Assembly (NCBI RefSeq): GCF_910592395.1
Contig: NC_088309.1
Location: forward strand, 11,536,501-11,600,500
Source: Lineus longissimus
Taxonomy: Eukaryota > Nemertea > Pilidiophora > Heteronemertea > Lineidae
DNA: 64,000 nt
Reading direction: 5' to 3'
Notes under the pieces: generated by a model
Seen by the model: only the letters and a program-made list of their open reading frames with translations
What the model was told of the DNA's origin: nothing
Databases searched by the model: none
Shown: positions 41,652 through 53,709 of the stretch, one piece after another
How positions within the stretch are numbered: the first letter of the stretch is position 1
Layout: the number at the start of each line of letters is the position of its first letter
Program-made: the position numbers and the translations under genes

Positions 41652-42981
41652 AACTCCGGGGTGAACTGCTCGCCAAAACGACAAATTTATTAACCGAAGC
41701 AACCGATAGATGAAAAATCTCAATGCGACAAAAATTTGGTGGCAGACATTTTGCTACTAAGTGGTGTACCCTGTATCAAAATGACCTTCTGCTTTGAATC
41801 CTGTCTGAGATAAGGGATAGCAAGGCACAGACGGATATGGATCCTTTATAGAATAGACAAGCACGGAGTCATTGTTAACCAAATACAAACAAACTTTGAA
41901 CAAGATGTTATTTGTGGGTGTAGACTGCAAAGAAATGGAAACTGAATAGCAAAGGAAAAGAAATCATCTCGATAGTGTTGGCCACGCTAAGCTGGTTCTA
42001 GTATCTTTATATTCCTTCTAGAATGTCAATAGTGAAATTGATAAATAGGTTAATGGTATTTTTGGGCCAATTTGATTACTAGTAAATTTAATTTTAAAAA
42101 GTACATCTTTTAGAATGATTTAGGTAAAGACTTAATGAATACTCTGGTCACATACTTGGTAAGTACCTTTGGCCAGAACGATATGAAAAACGGTTTAGCA
42201 AACGTTTAAGAATAATTTCAGTTACGAAGAGTTGATTGCCTCGCTCAATTTTCGAGGATGTAAGTTTCGGGAAAGGCAAGATTAAATGCTGTGCTCTTGG
42301 GAGACTATTCTATTATGCTTGATTTCTTTATAGAAATATTCAAACGTTTATGATTAAACCGGGAAAAATGAGTTTGCCATGGCCGCTCCGATCAAAATTC
42401 GTACAGGAATTTCAGACAGCTGCTGTCAAATTGCAAATTCGCTAAAAGAATTCTGACACAAAACGCTTTCAAAAAATAGGGGGTTTGAACGGGTCGAAAA
42501 TCTGTCACGAAACGCTTATAAAATAAGGGGGGTATTATGGTTGGAATATGTTCTCACTCATACCAGACAGGGGCACAGGACTCAAATTAAAATTATCCTA
42601 TGATAGCACCTCCATTTAGTATTTTGTACACAGTATATTGTATCAAACAATCAACCACTACCCGTATTACATGCATCTTGGGCGTAGAATTAGGTACATT
42701 AACAGCATAGCGCGCTGGTTGGATTTCTTAGTTATTTGTTGAAAGTTAACCTAAAGAATCGGTGCACAACATACCAGTGTTGAAGTTTATATTCAATTTG
42801 TATATCAATTTCATATTTCTTCTAAAAAAAAGCCACGATATACTGAGTATGATCAAGTACATGTACAACAGTACTGGTTTATGCACGTTAATACTATCAT
42901 ATCAAATCAATAATGATACTGTCGATTATCCAATTGATATCAATGATCTAAAGTATTGACAATTAAATAAAAACCCTTCGT

Positions 42982-43158
42982 CTAATCCGATTCATAATCG
43001 TAACAATGAATATGAATCCTGAATGAATCATTTGATTTGGTTGATAGAAATTGAATGGGAGTCACCATACACCACCGGCTTCCACTATTGGAGGAAGGAG
43101 TGACAATCAGACGTAAGTAGATACAGAATGTTCTCGTCTTTCTGTGCGATTCTGCCAT
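42982..43158 (-). CDS. Small ORF opposite the tandem gene, U3 copy (58 aa)
   Basis: MAESHRKTRTFCIYLRLIV, TPSSNSGSRWCMV and IHIHCYDYESD, then TAG slightly earlier than in U2 and U4. The frame is intact although this is the most diverged copy. Confidence 0.3.
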   Translation of the reverse strand: MAESHRKTRTFCIYLRLIVTPSSNSGSRWCMVTPIQFLSTKSNDSFRIHIHCYDYESD

Positions 43159-43159
43159 T

Positions 43160-44570
43160 AGATAGTAGCCACCTCGACAGCTCCGAGGTCAGACATACTA
43201 CGTACCCCCAGATTCTTGAGGTGACGCGGCATGTGACTTAGTGGTGTTACCAGGGGCTACGGTGCAGCCATTTTGAATTGCTCGAGTGGAGTGTCACTTG
43301 AGGTCTCGTTAGGGAGTTTTTGTACGCGATGATGACGTGCCCCATTAACAGGACGTAACATCTATTTTAAAATGCGTTTCCAAAGTGAATGCATGAGGAC
43401 AACCCATTTGTGTCGTATATCACTGGAAACGCCCGATTCCCCTGATTCTGCAGGATGTTAAATCGGGCATTTTATTTCTTTAAATAAATCATAAGTGTCG
43501 CATTTGCTCCTAGCTCTGTTCACCATCCCAAATGGCAATATTGCCAATTGGCCGGACAATAACGAAAAACCCCAAATATTATACATTTCTTTCTGAATCA
43601 TTCTTACAGTGACCATTCTCCCACGAAAGACAGTTGCTTACCCTAGCCAAAAATCAAAAAAAAATCGAGGGTCAACCATTGAACTTTTGTGATGTGTTGA
43701 ATTTTTGCACAAAGGCCCATTATGCGGACGAACCAGTCCAGGCATAATTGATTTTATGATTGAAGCAAGAGTGACTAATTTCTATTTATAACTGTGCTGA
43801 CTCTGCATGTTATCATCAGGGGCAGCGGTGCAGATTCTGGGAATCGGCGGGATCTTTCAGCCAATCAGGGGGCCGTCTTTCCCCGGCCTATTTACCCACG
43901 CGGATGAATCTCGCGCGAACCCGCCATTCCAGGAACTTGCTTCAGATTAGCAAGACAACTTCTGTGATTTTTCGCTAACCGTCCTCCACCCCCACCACCT
44001 CCGGGGCACCCCTCGCTGGTCAGGTGACGTTACGTCACTCTTTTCTCGCGGCTCAGCAGGTCACACACCACTTAGGTCACGTGACCTTTTCTCCACCTGA
44101 ATTGCGTCATGCAGACTAGATGGGGTCACGTGACTGTTTATTTTCTGGTTTCCCTGCTGAATTAATTAAATGTATGTATTTTGGGGTTACGCCCCCCTTT
44201 TCTTTCCGGTATCTGTCAAATAAAAATTTGGCCAAATTGATATACTATATCTGTGTTGTCTTGGTCATTCTTATGATGTCATAAATCAGCGAAAAACGCA
44301 CCAACTGGCACTGGACGGCAATTTAACACGGGGCCGACGCACATCCCAAGTTCAGTGTACACATACGTCGGCAACAACATCAGATGCGTAATTTCTTGTT
44401 AGCCGCCTATTGAGTAGCGCTCTAGGTTTCAGAAACTCCCAAAAAAACATGTCTTTGCCAAAACAACTGCTAAATCAACACTGACATACTGTGAGGACCG
44501 AGAAATCAATGATTTTAGGAACTACGGCGCATGAATACAAAACAAGTCCCTAATGAGACCTGAACGCCTC
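43160..44570. other. Unassigned sequence replacing exon N in U3
   Basis: This 1.4 kb is absent from the other units. It contains several TCACGTGAC-type E-box words (about 44080-44140) but no coding frame, terminal repeats or recognised family. The left junction follows CTGCCATTAGATAG and the right precedes TCACGATTTTGTGGC. Probably an insertion with a deletion of host sequence. Confidence 0.4.
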
Positions 44571-45239
44571 GTTGAGTCACGATTTTGTGGCGAGAAAACG
44601 ATCGAAGCCTTTGGGAAAAGGAAAGGAGTGAAACCTAACTATCTGACTGTACCCTGGAATATGAAACAGCACTTTGCTAGAATGAACGGATTTACCGAAA
44701 AGCTAACAGGCGAGAGAGAAGAGTTCGTCCAAGTTTTTTGATTAAGGATATAAACATTCCCTGTCACCTTCGACCTTTTGTTGTGTTAACAGCTTAAATG
44801 TGCAGTGAACTCCTTATTAGAAAGGGTCACCTTGCATTACGGCATTTCCTTTTTTTCGCAATCTTTATTTTTCTCGTAGATGCCAATGTACATGATAGGG
44901 GTTGAAGACTACGGTTATCATTTGGTAATATATTGCATAGAGCTAGTCTTCGATCAAACATCCAATGTGGACTGAGGACAGAAAAGGTGATGGAGTTTGT
45001 GTGTCCTCTGCTTCATCAATAATGCCAACAAAAGACGGAGAAAAGAAGATCCTAAGCGTTGACGTTATTATTGCTTTTTTTCTAAGGAAAGATGTAAAAT
45101 CAATTTCTCACACATGATGCGCACAGAAAGTATGCTTATTTTAACTTACTTATTAACGTGCCCACGAAATGCTGCTTTGGTTCGATTTGCTCACACGCAT
45201 GTTGGCTCGTAACAGCACGTTGATATGTTGTTTATCTAT

Positions 45240-47100
45240 ACCAATTTAAATTAAATGACATTTCAACAGTTAAACCTGTATGTTTTTCTTTTGAAAGGAA
45301 AATTAAGTCAACCATCGAACGCCTTTGTGTTTGTGTTATCAATCGTTATCAAGGGGCGCGTAAGTTACCTCCTGTGAGACACAGCGGCCAGGCATTGGTT
45401 TCCTCAAGGCATGCCAGATCGGCCATATGACATACTTCAAAGTTGAGATGTACACATTTTACCAAGTCATGTCAAGGAACTGACGCCATAAATGCAAATA
45501 GCACACCATTTGGTCAAACGGGCCTTCAAACAGGATACACACGTTTTTTTTAGTAACTACGGTTCGGTCCCATAGTTGCCCCGCGGATTAATACAAGACC
45601 CAGCTCTAACGGTTTACCACGTAAAGGGATAAGCAGTTTAACGTTTTACAGCGACAAATGCAAAATATCGGTACAATTGTTGCACCTGAAACGATTCCGT
45701 GTCCTTTTCTTTCTCACAGAAGGACTTTTACATGATGTACGGCAACATTAGGGCTACACACTGAATGGTGATATCGCGATTATTTCAATCTGCCGAAAAT
45801 CGATCAACTGAGACATACCGTGAAATGAGCGTACTTTTCATTACACAACCATTATGGAACACTGTTTCCTTTTCTGAAAAATAGGACCCAACATCTGATC
45901 TTATTGATGCGGAAATAAAATTATGTTTGCTAATGCAATGCTTGGTACTATTCCTTATGAATTGCACTCAGGGTGATTCCGAGCAGGTTCAAATGGCGAC
46001 ATTAAACACTAATTGTCAGACATAATTGCCAAATCTGAGTATGGAAGATACAAAATGACTTTGGTGAATGGGTCGGGGAGGGGGGGGGGGGGGGGCTAGC
46101 GGCTGATGCCGATGGTCTGTGGTTCTGTCTGTGACAAAGTGCATCAAGGCTATCGGTACCTCCGGGCAAGAATTATAACAAAAGCTGGTTAAAATAAACT
46201 GAGTGATTATTTACAAGAATAAACATAGATAACGAATATTAAACCCAAGGAAAATAATTCATATGAGCACGTTACTACTACTTCTAGCAAAAGTCCAAAA
46301 ATTCTTCTGGAGACAAGTGTTCAGTGTTCAGCAAATATCAAAGGGACAGTTCCGGTGGGGGTATGAGCAACGAATTATTATAAACACGGGATGACATTCG
46401 GCCGGCCGAATCTCGACGAGACACAGTGTAGGAATTGGGTGCTTCGACCCGGTATGCCCTCAGGCAGGAAGATATTGAAAAGGATATCAACGGCACCAAC
46501 GCCAGGAACAGATTCTGACCACGTCCACGACAGTGGTCTAGCCGCGTTTCACGACGACTCGTACGGCACCAACGCCAAGAACGGTACACGGCAGTCGTGC
46601 AGTCACAGCGGCACCAACGCGAGGATATAAGTCGGAGCTCCTTCCGTAAAACAGGTCCTGCTCGGTCCTCGGTGACTTCCAAAGTGACCCAGCCTTCTGC
46701 TCACACACCCCATATTAGCTCATACCCCAAAACATTTCATAACAGGGAGTTTCCAGCACAAATCACAACAGGCCTAGTTGAATCCTTATTCCTCCTGATT
46801 CACCTAACACTGTTCCTCCATGTAACAGAGAGTCAACTTCTAAAGCACAATTTTATAATATTTATAGGAAAGTCCATTACCGATGTAATACGCACATAAT
46901 TAATGTTGATATAAAAACTCTCAACTTCAACCAGCTTACCAATATAGGCCTACCTTAAAATAGGCTACAGGGTGTCCAAAAAAAGAAAAGAAAAGGCAAC
47001 TTCGCCACACTGTCGTGTCCAAGGGACCCACTACATGAATTAGTTCAGAGTAAGAATGGATTCAATATTGTTGTTGGGAGTGATGCTAATAAATTGTAAA
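45240..47100. other. Unassigned sequence in U3
   Basis: No conserved exon is found. A G-run lies at about 46078-46096. Near 46490-46620 the words GGCACCAACGC and relatives recur three times in a GC-rich stretch. The overlapping frames at 46338-46899 on both strands come from this composition and are not called. Unit-like sequence resumes at about 47100 and matches U2. Confidence 0.4.
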
Positions 47101-47800
47101 CACGAAATAAACCTCGTAATCAAGTTCCTCTATGATCGTCATTGTTCGTTGAACATTTCTTGTTACCGACTATTCGCTATTTGCCAAACACTGATCAGAA
47201 AGATGATGTATGTCTAATTGTAGCCGCAAGTGAGATCGGTGCATTCTCCAAAGCAGACATAATATTCAAGCATCTCTACAAGTATTGATGTCCATTGCAC
47301 GTGTATTGCATGTATGATACACACAAAGCTCGAACAAAATGCCATGAGTTCTCAGAATTTTCGAGTCTGCTGCAATGTAACCCTGTCGGATATTACTGAG
47401 GCCAATGTTTTTTTCTACCGTTTTGAGCCAAACTTTTCAACGGCCAAAACTAACCTCGCTTTAAAATCATCGTCTGGACACAAATGAACCGAATCACACT
47501 GCCATTTTCCACAAACTACAAACATTTTGCGTATGAAAACACTAATAAACACAGCCTTTAGAAGGAATCCTTTTCCGACAAAGACTCGAAATACACTTTA
47601 CAAATTTTTTGAATTTTTGAAATAAAAAAGTCCCGAAAGGTCTCGTAGTTACGTGGGTGAGCGATTCAGTGGCGGTCAATTCAAGGAGTGACAGTAGGAC
47701 CGCCTCATCACACTACTATCACTGCGCCGAAATTGTGAGGTTCATATATATTTACTTTTCTTAATGCATCCCATACCTAAATCTATACATCCCCCAGAAG

Positions 47801-48099
47801 CGGCTATTATGGGCGGCCTAATCGGAATCATGACATCAACTGATGTATCATCGTTTGCAGTCTTCAAACTGCTGTCGAACTGCGAAAATCTCCGGGATCT
47901 CCAGTTTGGAACTGTGCTGGCAACGTCCATACTTGGTTGCGGTGTGTATTGCACCGGTATGAAATATTGTAGCATGTTTTCGTTTGGAGATATACTGGAT
48001 ATGTCATGTCAACTAAGCTGCCATAGTCCTGACCAAGCACTCATCCATGTGGGCGCTACCGCGGCAACACCAGGACGCCGATATTATTGGGGAAAACAG
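47801..48099 (+). CDS. Exon C, U3 copy, open
   Basis: The acceptor CCCCCAGAAG precedes CGGCTATT (CCCCCAG three bases earlier is also possible); the donor is AAACAG|GTAAAT. The frame reads AIMGGLIGIMTSTDVSSFAV, FGTVLATSILGCGVYC and CSMFSFGDILDMSC. Two of the cysteines in the tail are replaced (SFGDIL; SCHS). Downstream extension sequence has been replaced by unrelated DNA (48140-49130). Confidence 0.55.
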
Positions 48100-48139
48100 G
48101 TAAATATACAGTATAATGGATATACCTTGAATCTTCAGG

Positions 48140-49130
48140 TGTTTTTTTTACACAATTTAAGAATCATCGATGCTTAAGTGGAGAAGTCCAAAGCCATGAT
48201 ATTGTGCAGTGATGAAATCGAGTCGTCAGTGGCCGAAGCTTTTGTAGAAGCCCTTGAACAATGCTGTCTTCAGTTGGCTGTTTTGAAACAGAGAATTTGA
48301 ATTAAAATATATTCTGGAAGTAAGATGTCATTCTTTCAGTTTCGACAAATTGACGAAAAACGACAGAGAAAAAATCTGCCTGGAAATGCGAAGATCAGCC
48401 ATCGACATCGCCAAATATTAATGGACTTAATGTTGTATTGCTGTTTTATGGTATTCTAGTATTTGTTAGTAGCTAGTTGGCTAGGTGTGCTCAAGAACCT
48501 ACCTCTCACAACAGAGCGTAGATCCTATTCACAACAGTTCCATTGCATGTACAGGAGGTCAGGCGTAGAGCTTATAACAACTGCTTTTTCTCGGTATTTA
48601 AAAGTTAGGGTCGTGATCGAAGGTGCGACGATGTCCATGCTATACACCTTTCCAGAAATGGGGCGCTGAGTGTCCGAAATAGTGATGTCATAAGGGGAAA
48701 CTAGGCCTTATGGTGGAGGGACAAAGGTGATAGTCATGGTTGACCAACACACTTGAATGCCTTTGATGACGGACAAGGGGGAAAAAGTTAGTTCCAATGC
48801 AAGCCACCAATTTCGGGAAGCAGGTATAGGGTGTGTATATGGTTTTACTGTAGGTTTCGTGCAAAAGAATGTTCCAAATCATTATATGACCCAATGGCAG
48901 CACCGGTGCTGTATATAAAGGAGGGTCACCAAAGTAGACACGGTGTGCTTCTTCAAACGTTCACATCAATTGAGGAATATTGCCTCAGTCTGCTTTGTAG
49001 TGTTGTGACCTTTGAATGGTCATGGATAAAAATTGTAGAAGTAATAACTCCCAGTCGTTGCTTGAAAAGGTGGTGAACTCGATCCTAGCTGTGGTCGTCG
49101 TTGTTCACCTTGAACACAGACACGAACGAG
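48140..49130. other. Unassigned sequence in the C-A intron of U3
   Basis: About 1 kb replaces the CATTCAATCTTCC...CAAAGGAGG region seen in U1, U2 and U4. No clear inverted ends, target duplication or gene is seen. Host sequence returns at CCTGTTCCTGTACAACG (49140). Confidence 0.4.
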
Positions 49131-49534
49131 GCGCAAACCTGTTCCTGTACAACGTGAACACAGCTGGCTGGCTTTTATGTTTTTTTGCTTAGATTTTAAT
49201 CTTGAGAATTTATTTTTCTTCGAGCCGCTTATCTGTAACAACATCACCCGCATGTCAATGTCTACGTAAGGTTACTTCTAGCAGGTTTTATGGCTGGAGT
49301 ATTATGGTTCAGCTAAAGTCTGGTCAGGTTTTGTAGCTGTCGGGCTATACTCACATGTAAGATACATATATATGGTGTGGCTTCGATTCGTGTAGGTGTC
49401 ATTGATCGATAAAGCTGACATAACATCATAGGAATACCATAGCAATATTTTGGTAGCTTTCGGGTACCGATGTGGAATTATTTGAAGAAAAAAAGATGCG
49501 GTGGATATTGGTCATGGCTGCAGCAATGAAAAAC

Positions 49535-49652
49535 GGTGCCAAGGATCATGGATATCGAAAGGTTATTAGTTATGGTACCACATTGATATACTTGATGAGA
49601 TTTCGGTGGTTCCATACTTGATGACCTTTCGATATCCATGATTCTTGGCACC
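49535..49652. other. Conserved hairpin in the C-A intron, U3, with loop insertion
   Basis: The arms match those of the other units, but about 60 bases containing GGTACCACATTGATA and GGTGGTTCCATACTTGATG are added at the centre. The added part can itself partly pair. The stem still closes at GGTGCCAAGGATCATGG and its near inverse. Confidence 0.7.
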
Positions 49653-49689
49653 ATTAGAATTCATGGATTATAATATTTGGCATCCAAAG

Positions 49690-50225
49690 TCATTTAAATT
49701 GAAAATGACGTCCATCAGCTATGGTGCCACATGTCATCTAAATGGAAAAATGAGATTCATGAGGAATGGTGCCAAATGTCATGGATGAAGAAGAGGTTCA
49801 TGAACTATTATGGTGCCGTATGTCATGATTAGAAATTACATTCTGTAAAAATGGTGCAAATTGTAATGGACAGAAACGAGTTTTATGAAGTATGGTGCAA
49901 AATGTCATGGATGGAAATGAGATTCATTAAGAATGGTGCTGAAATGTCTTGGATACAAATGAGATTCATGAAGTATCGTGCCAAATGTCATCGATTGGAA
50001 CGAGATTATTTAAGTATGGTGCCGTATGTCATGAATGGAAATGAGATTCATTAGGTATGGTGCCAAATCAATTGAATAGAATTGAGATTCACTGAGTATG
50101 GTTTCAAATGTCTTGGATGATAATGTGATAAACTAAGTATGGCCGTCATGGAAACTTAAAATACCATTAACTATTATGCGAAGTTGGAAATTAAAAATTA
50201 CTTACATGGAAAATATGGTGCCCAC
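49690..50225 (+). repeat. 41-bp minisatellite in the C-A intron, U3
   Basis: Degenerate 41-bp monomers as in the other units. The frame 49851-50054 across it is an artefact of the repeat. Confidence 0.8.
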
Positions 50226-50441
50226 TGACTTAATGAATTAAATGAATATGCGTTTTGTTTTTTGTAAGAAGCTCCCTTCATAACTTAGACAGTCTCCATT
50301 ATGCACTTGGCATACATACCCGGTTCTTAAAAATGAAGGGTACCAAAAATGTCTAGGAATCGAGGCACTAAAGCAACCTTACTTTTAGCTATATAATACT
50401 ACTGATCTCTCCTTCTCCCTCAATCGACATGTCTTATTCAG

Positions 50442-51509
50442 AAGGGCTTCCTCTTCAGAAACATTTATGACAAAGGACAGCACCCTCTCGGTTCACATCA
50501 TCAGTATTTTTACCACACTGGTTTGGATGCTGTAGTGCTGTCTATACCGTTAAATTTCCGTTTATCAACTAGGAACATATACATATATCGCTTTAGTGCT
50601 GATGCTTTACGATATATATTGAGAAGTAGTTACCGTGTCAAGGGGTTATTGCGCATAGTGGGTGAACAGGATCAGGAAATTGTGTGTACATGCGCTAAAT
50701 CAAAAGATGGTCACAAACAACGGTTTTCTAAATTGAAAGCCTACCTGATTGATTATCTGGGTCAGTATAAGAGAGAATTAACTCTCCCCTATGACGATGT
50801 AAGTCAAAGGGAGAATTTCAAGAACAGATCATTTTCCATGAGAATTTTCGCTTATAAAGGTTTTCTTGTCGTAGTCTGCAAAACAATGTCGATAAGAACG
50901 TTGAAAGAAGCGTCTTATCGGAGAACGGAAAATAAAAATGTTTTACACTATTTCTTGTACGAAATCAAGTCTATTGGTATGCGTTTGGCGTTGTCATTCA
51001 TCAGAAAGTTAGCGCATTCAACATTGTATTATGAAATAGTTCGTTATAGTCGACATTATGACCTCCCTTTTGCCGTAGGACATTTGAAATTCGAATGGGA
51101 CCTGAAGGGTAATTTCCTCATCTTAGACCGGCATCCTCAGCAGCGGGTGCACACGGTTCTCGTAACCTTCTCTAGGGACACCAATCTTAGGGAGAAAACA
51201 ACCCACATTATCGGAAAGTTTTCGTCTGAAACCGAAATCTCTTTACTCAGTGCCAAACTATTGGCAGTCCGCGTCAAATCCTTAACAACCCAGGAAGTAT
51301 ACTTACTCAGAAATTCACGCCATTTAGCCATAAAGTTGAACAACAAGACGAACATTTCGATTGTTGTTCGCACTTCGGTTTGTAATATACCTGGTCAGTA
51401 CCATTTATTCGTAGATAGGACAAAACAATTGATTGCATGGCCGAAACAGAAGATACCATCATCTTTTTTCGCCGCTCGTGTGTACGATACCATGTGCGAT
51501 ATTTTTTGA
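50442..51509 (+). CDS. Exon A of the tandem gene, U3 copy, intact
   Basis: Same acceptor and stop as U2, and the same length. Against U2 the variable parts are near LNFRLSTRN, RSSYRVKGLLRIVGEQDQ, SIRTLKEASYRRTENKNV and YYEIVRYSRHYDLP, whereas GHLKFEWDLKGNFLILDRHP and the last 90 residues are almost unchanged. By eye, about 25 replacement and fewer than 10 silent changes separate 50613-50942 from the U2 counterpart. Confidence 0.65.
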   Translation, partial: KGFLFRNIYDKGQHPLGSHHQYFYHTGLDAVVLSIPLNFRLSTRNIYIYRFSADALRYILRSSYRVKGLLRIVGEQDQEIVCTCAKSKDGHKQRFSKLKAYLIDYLGQYKRELTLPYDDVSQRENFKNRSFSMRIFAYKGFLVVVCKTMSIRTLKEASYRRTENKNVLHYFLYEIKSIGMRLALSFIRKLAHSTLYYEIVRYSRHYDLPFAVGHLKFEWDLKGNFLILDRHPQQRVHTVLVTFSRDTNLREKTTHIIGKFSSETEISLLSAKLLAVRVKSLTTQEVYLLRNSRHLAIKLNNKTNISIVVRTSVCNIPGQYHLFVDRTKQLIAWPKQKIPSSFFAARVYDTMCDIF

Positions 51510-51607
51510 TTTTTCAAGACTGAACGGCCGGCCATATAATAGGAAAGGAAGGAAAACTTTGAGTGAGTCGGTTTTATCTTTCTTTTTCTAATCAATTTTA
51601 CAACTAG

Positions 51608-52672
51608 AATCCATTAAGATTCGGTAAACGATACAGAATATTAGGGAGGTACCCTAAATTCAATTCAAACGTTCATTACCACAGAAAACGCCAAGCCGTT
51701 GTCGTAGTAATGGGAACGGAAGGGATCTTCACATCACCTAAGAATGTGTACGTTTATATCTTCAAGGGGACGGATTTTGTTTTGAGAAGCAATTTTATTG
51801 TGCGTCCACGACTTGCTTATATTGTTGGAGATTATGGCGACCAAGTTGTCGGGGTCTGTACTTCACTTGGAGGTGTATTTACATACGGCGTTTCTCTAAG
51901 AATGAAGGCGTTCGTTTTCGACCTTCAAGGTGGACAGGTCAGGGAATTGGTTCTGCCCTATGACGCATTGGCAGCGCGACTCGACGATAGTAAAAACAAA
52001 TTCAAATATTTAACATTCACTATATGTGGAGACAACGTGTTCTTGGAAGCAACCTGTTTCAGCAGAAGTGCAATTTATGGCAAACTTAAAGATGCGTACG
52101 TAAGGAATTCCACGATGCATTTGTTTGTAATACGATCCCTTGGTTTTGCTTTATCACTTAAGTTTATTAGAGACTTAGACTTACCTCGTCGATTAGCTTT
52201 ATTTCCTAAGTATTCGTTCTCCGGCAACCCCGACGAATTTCTGAAATGGGGTCCTTGTTACAAGAATCAGTGCTGGAATAACAATTTCTATGCGTTGTAT
52301 CTTCGCTCTAAGAGAAGGTACAAAAAGGTGAGAATAAAAATATGCAAAAAAGGCCATGTTTCTAAACATTGTAGCACGTATTCAAAGGTTAAGATTCGGA
52401 AGAAACATTTTCTGAGTGGATTTACTTCCTTACTGGAAACTGAAACCAATGCTCTAATCTGTATAGACAGTCGGGCTATTACAAAATTCTCTATCAAATT
52501 GTTAGGCGAGTCAGATTTCTGTGTCATCAAGAAACCATTGCGCGCCAAACTTTACCTCCCTTTAAAAAACGTGGCTGGTCATCATGTGTTCATCAATGCA
52601 GCTGATCAACTTGTTCTATGGCCAAAACATGACACCGAGCATGATGCATTAACAGCTAAGATCTTGATGTAA
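51608..52672 (+). CDS. Exon B of the tandem gene, U3 copy, intact
   Basis: The acceptor TACAACTAG starts NPLRFGKRYRILGRYPK, open to TAA. It has a variable middle (KKVRIKICKKGHVSKHCSTY) and conserved flanks (LLGESDFC, HHVFINAADQLVLWPK). The middle (SKHCSTYSKVKIR) is closer to U1, the ends closer to U2, which hints at gene conversion. Confidence 0.65.
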   Translation, partial: NPLRFGKRYRILGRYPKFNSNVHYHRKRQAVVVVMGTEGIFTSPKNVYVYIFKGTDFVLRSNFIVRPRLAYIVGDYGDQVVGVCTSLGGVFTYGVSLRMKAFVFDLQGGQVRELVLPYDALAARLDDSKNKFKYLTFTICGDNVFLEATCFSRSAIYGKLKDAYVRNSTMHLFVIRSLGFALSLKFIRDLDLPRRLALFPKYSFSGNPDEFLKWGPCYKNQCWNNNFYALYLRSKRRYKKVRIKICKKGHVSKHCSTYSKVKIRKKHFLSGFTSLLETETNALICIDSRAITKFSIKLLGESDFCVIKKPLRAKLYLPLKNVAGHHVFINAADQLVLWPKHDTEHDALTAKILM

Positions 52673-53057
52673 ACTTAAAGAAAACATTTAGAGAATCGTT
52701 CAGAAAAAGAGAGGGGTTTTCAACGGCCTGGTAAAAACTCTAAGTTCAACTAATTTAAGTAGTTTCGAGTATTTCACAGCTAAGTAGTTGATCATGATGA
52801 ATTAGCATTTTGGTAACATTATGCACTCCAGTCTGTATAAGTGGTAATCTCCAAACTTTTTATATTCATCGTCTGGTCCACTTATGGATTGTTTTTATGA
52901 TCGGATCTTTTTAACTTAAGTCAAAATTGTGATACAAAGAATTGATACCAAAGACTTAGTCTTTATTTATTCTTGATGACACGTGACACCGTGTTACCGT
53001 CTAGTTAAGTTGTTCGCTTCATATTTTGTCTGAAGTCTTCAGAAGCTGGGTTTCAAC

Positions 53058-53209
53058 AGGGGCGTAACCAGCTTTTCAGCCTGGGGGGGGGGGGGGGCAA
53101 AATGACACTTTTTGAAATGTTTCGGCCAAAATCATGGTCATCAAACACATATTTGGTGACTTCGAGGGTAAGGTTGGGGAGGGGGAGGTTACCCCATCTA
53201 GCTACGCCC
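53058..53209. mobile_element. hAT-like MITE (CAGGGGCGTA ends), U3
   Basis: The ends AGGGGCGTAACCAGC and GCTACGCCC are inverse; TTCAA-type words flank both sides. The centre has a G-run. It lies at the same place as the U1 remnant, after exon B. Confidence 0.6.
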
Positions 53210-53709
53210 ATGTTCAATAGCTATGAGCGCTACATAAAGGATTATCTCAGAGAATATGCGATTTCGTAGGTTCTTCAGCCAATGCCATTAAAAGTGGCAG
53301 GTTCTACCAAACAATTCAATTTGATTGAAGAATTATTCTTTTCTATGTTTAACCATTTATTATTTTAACTGTAAACAAATGTCCGGTGATATTTGGCAAG
53401 CCGGGCGCCAAACGAGTATTCATTTTAATCTTGTTTGGTGGACTCCGGGGTGAACTGCTCGCCAAAACGACAAATTATTAACCGAAGCAACGGATAAATG
53501 AAAAATCTCAGTGCGACAGAAATTTGGTGACAGACGTTTTGATTCTTAGTGGTGTACCCTGTATCAAAATGACCTTCTGCTTTGAATCCTCCCTGAGATT
53601 AGGGATAGCAAGGCACAGACGGATATGGATGCATTTTAGAATAGACAAGCACGGAGTTATTGTTAACCAAATACAAACAAACTTTGAACAAGATGTAATT
53701 TGTGGGTGT

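Larger units (their letters stand above)
33061..42925 (+). repeat. Tandem gene unit U2
   Basis: The second unit holds exon N, the M segment, D, C, A and B, all open. Exon P has been lost by a deletion of about 480 bp with joined GGATCTAAA words near 34270-34300. Exon E is replaced by other sequence (35523-36060) shared with U3, so U2 and U3 are one subtype and U1 and U4 another in this stretch. A 1-kb foldback-type element lies after exon B. Confidence 0.8.

Noticed and set aside
46338-46899. Overlapping frames with repeated GGCACCAACGC words
   Set aside because: Frames on both strands follow the GC-rich composition; no conserved partner in other units.
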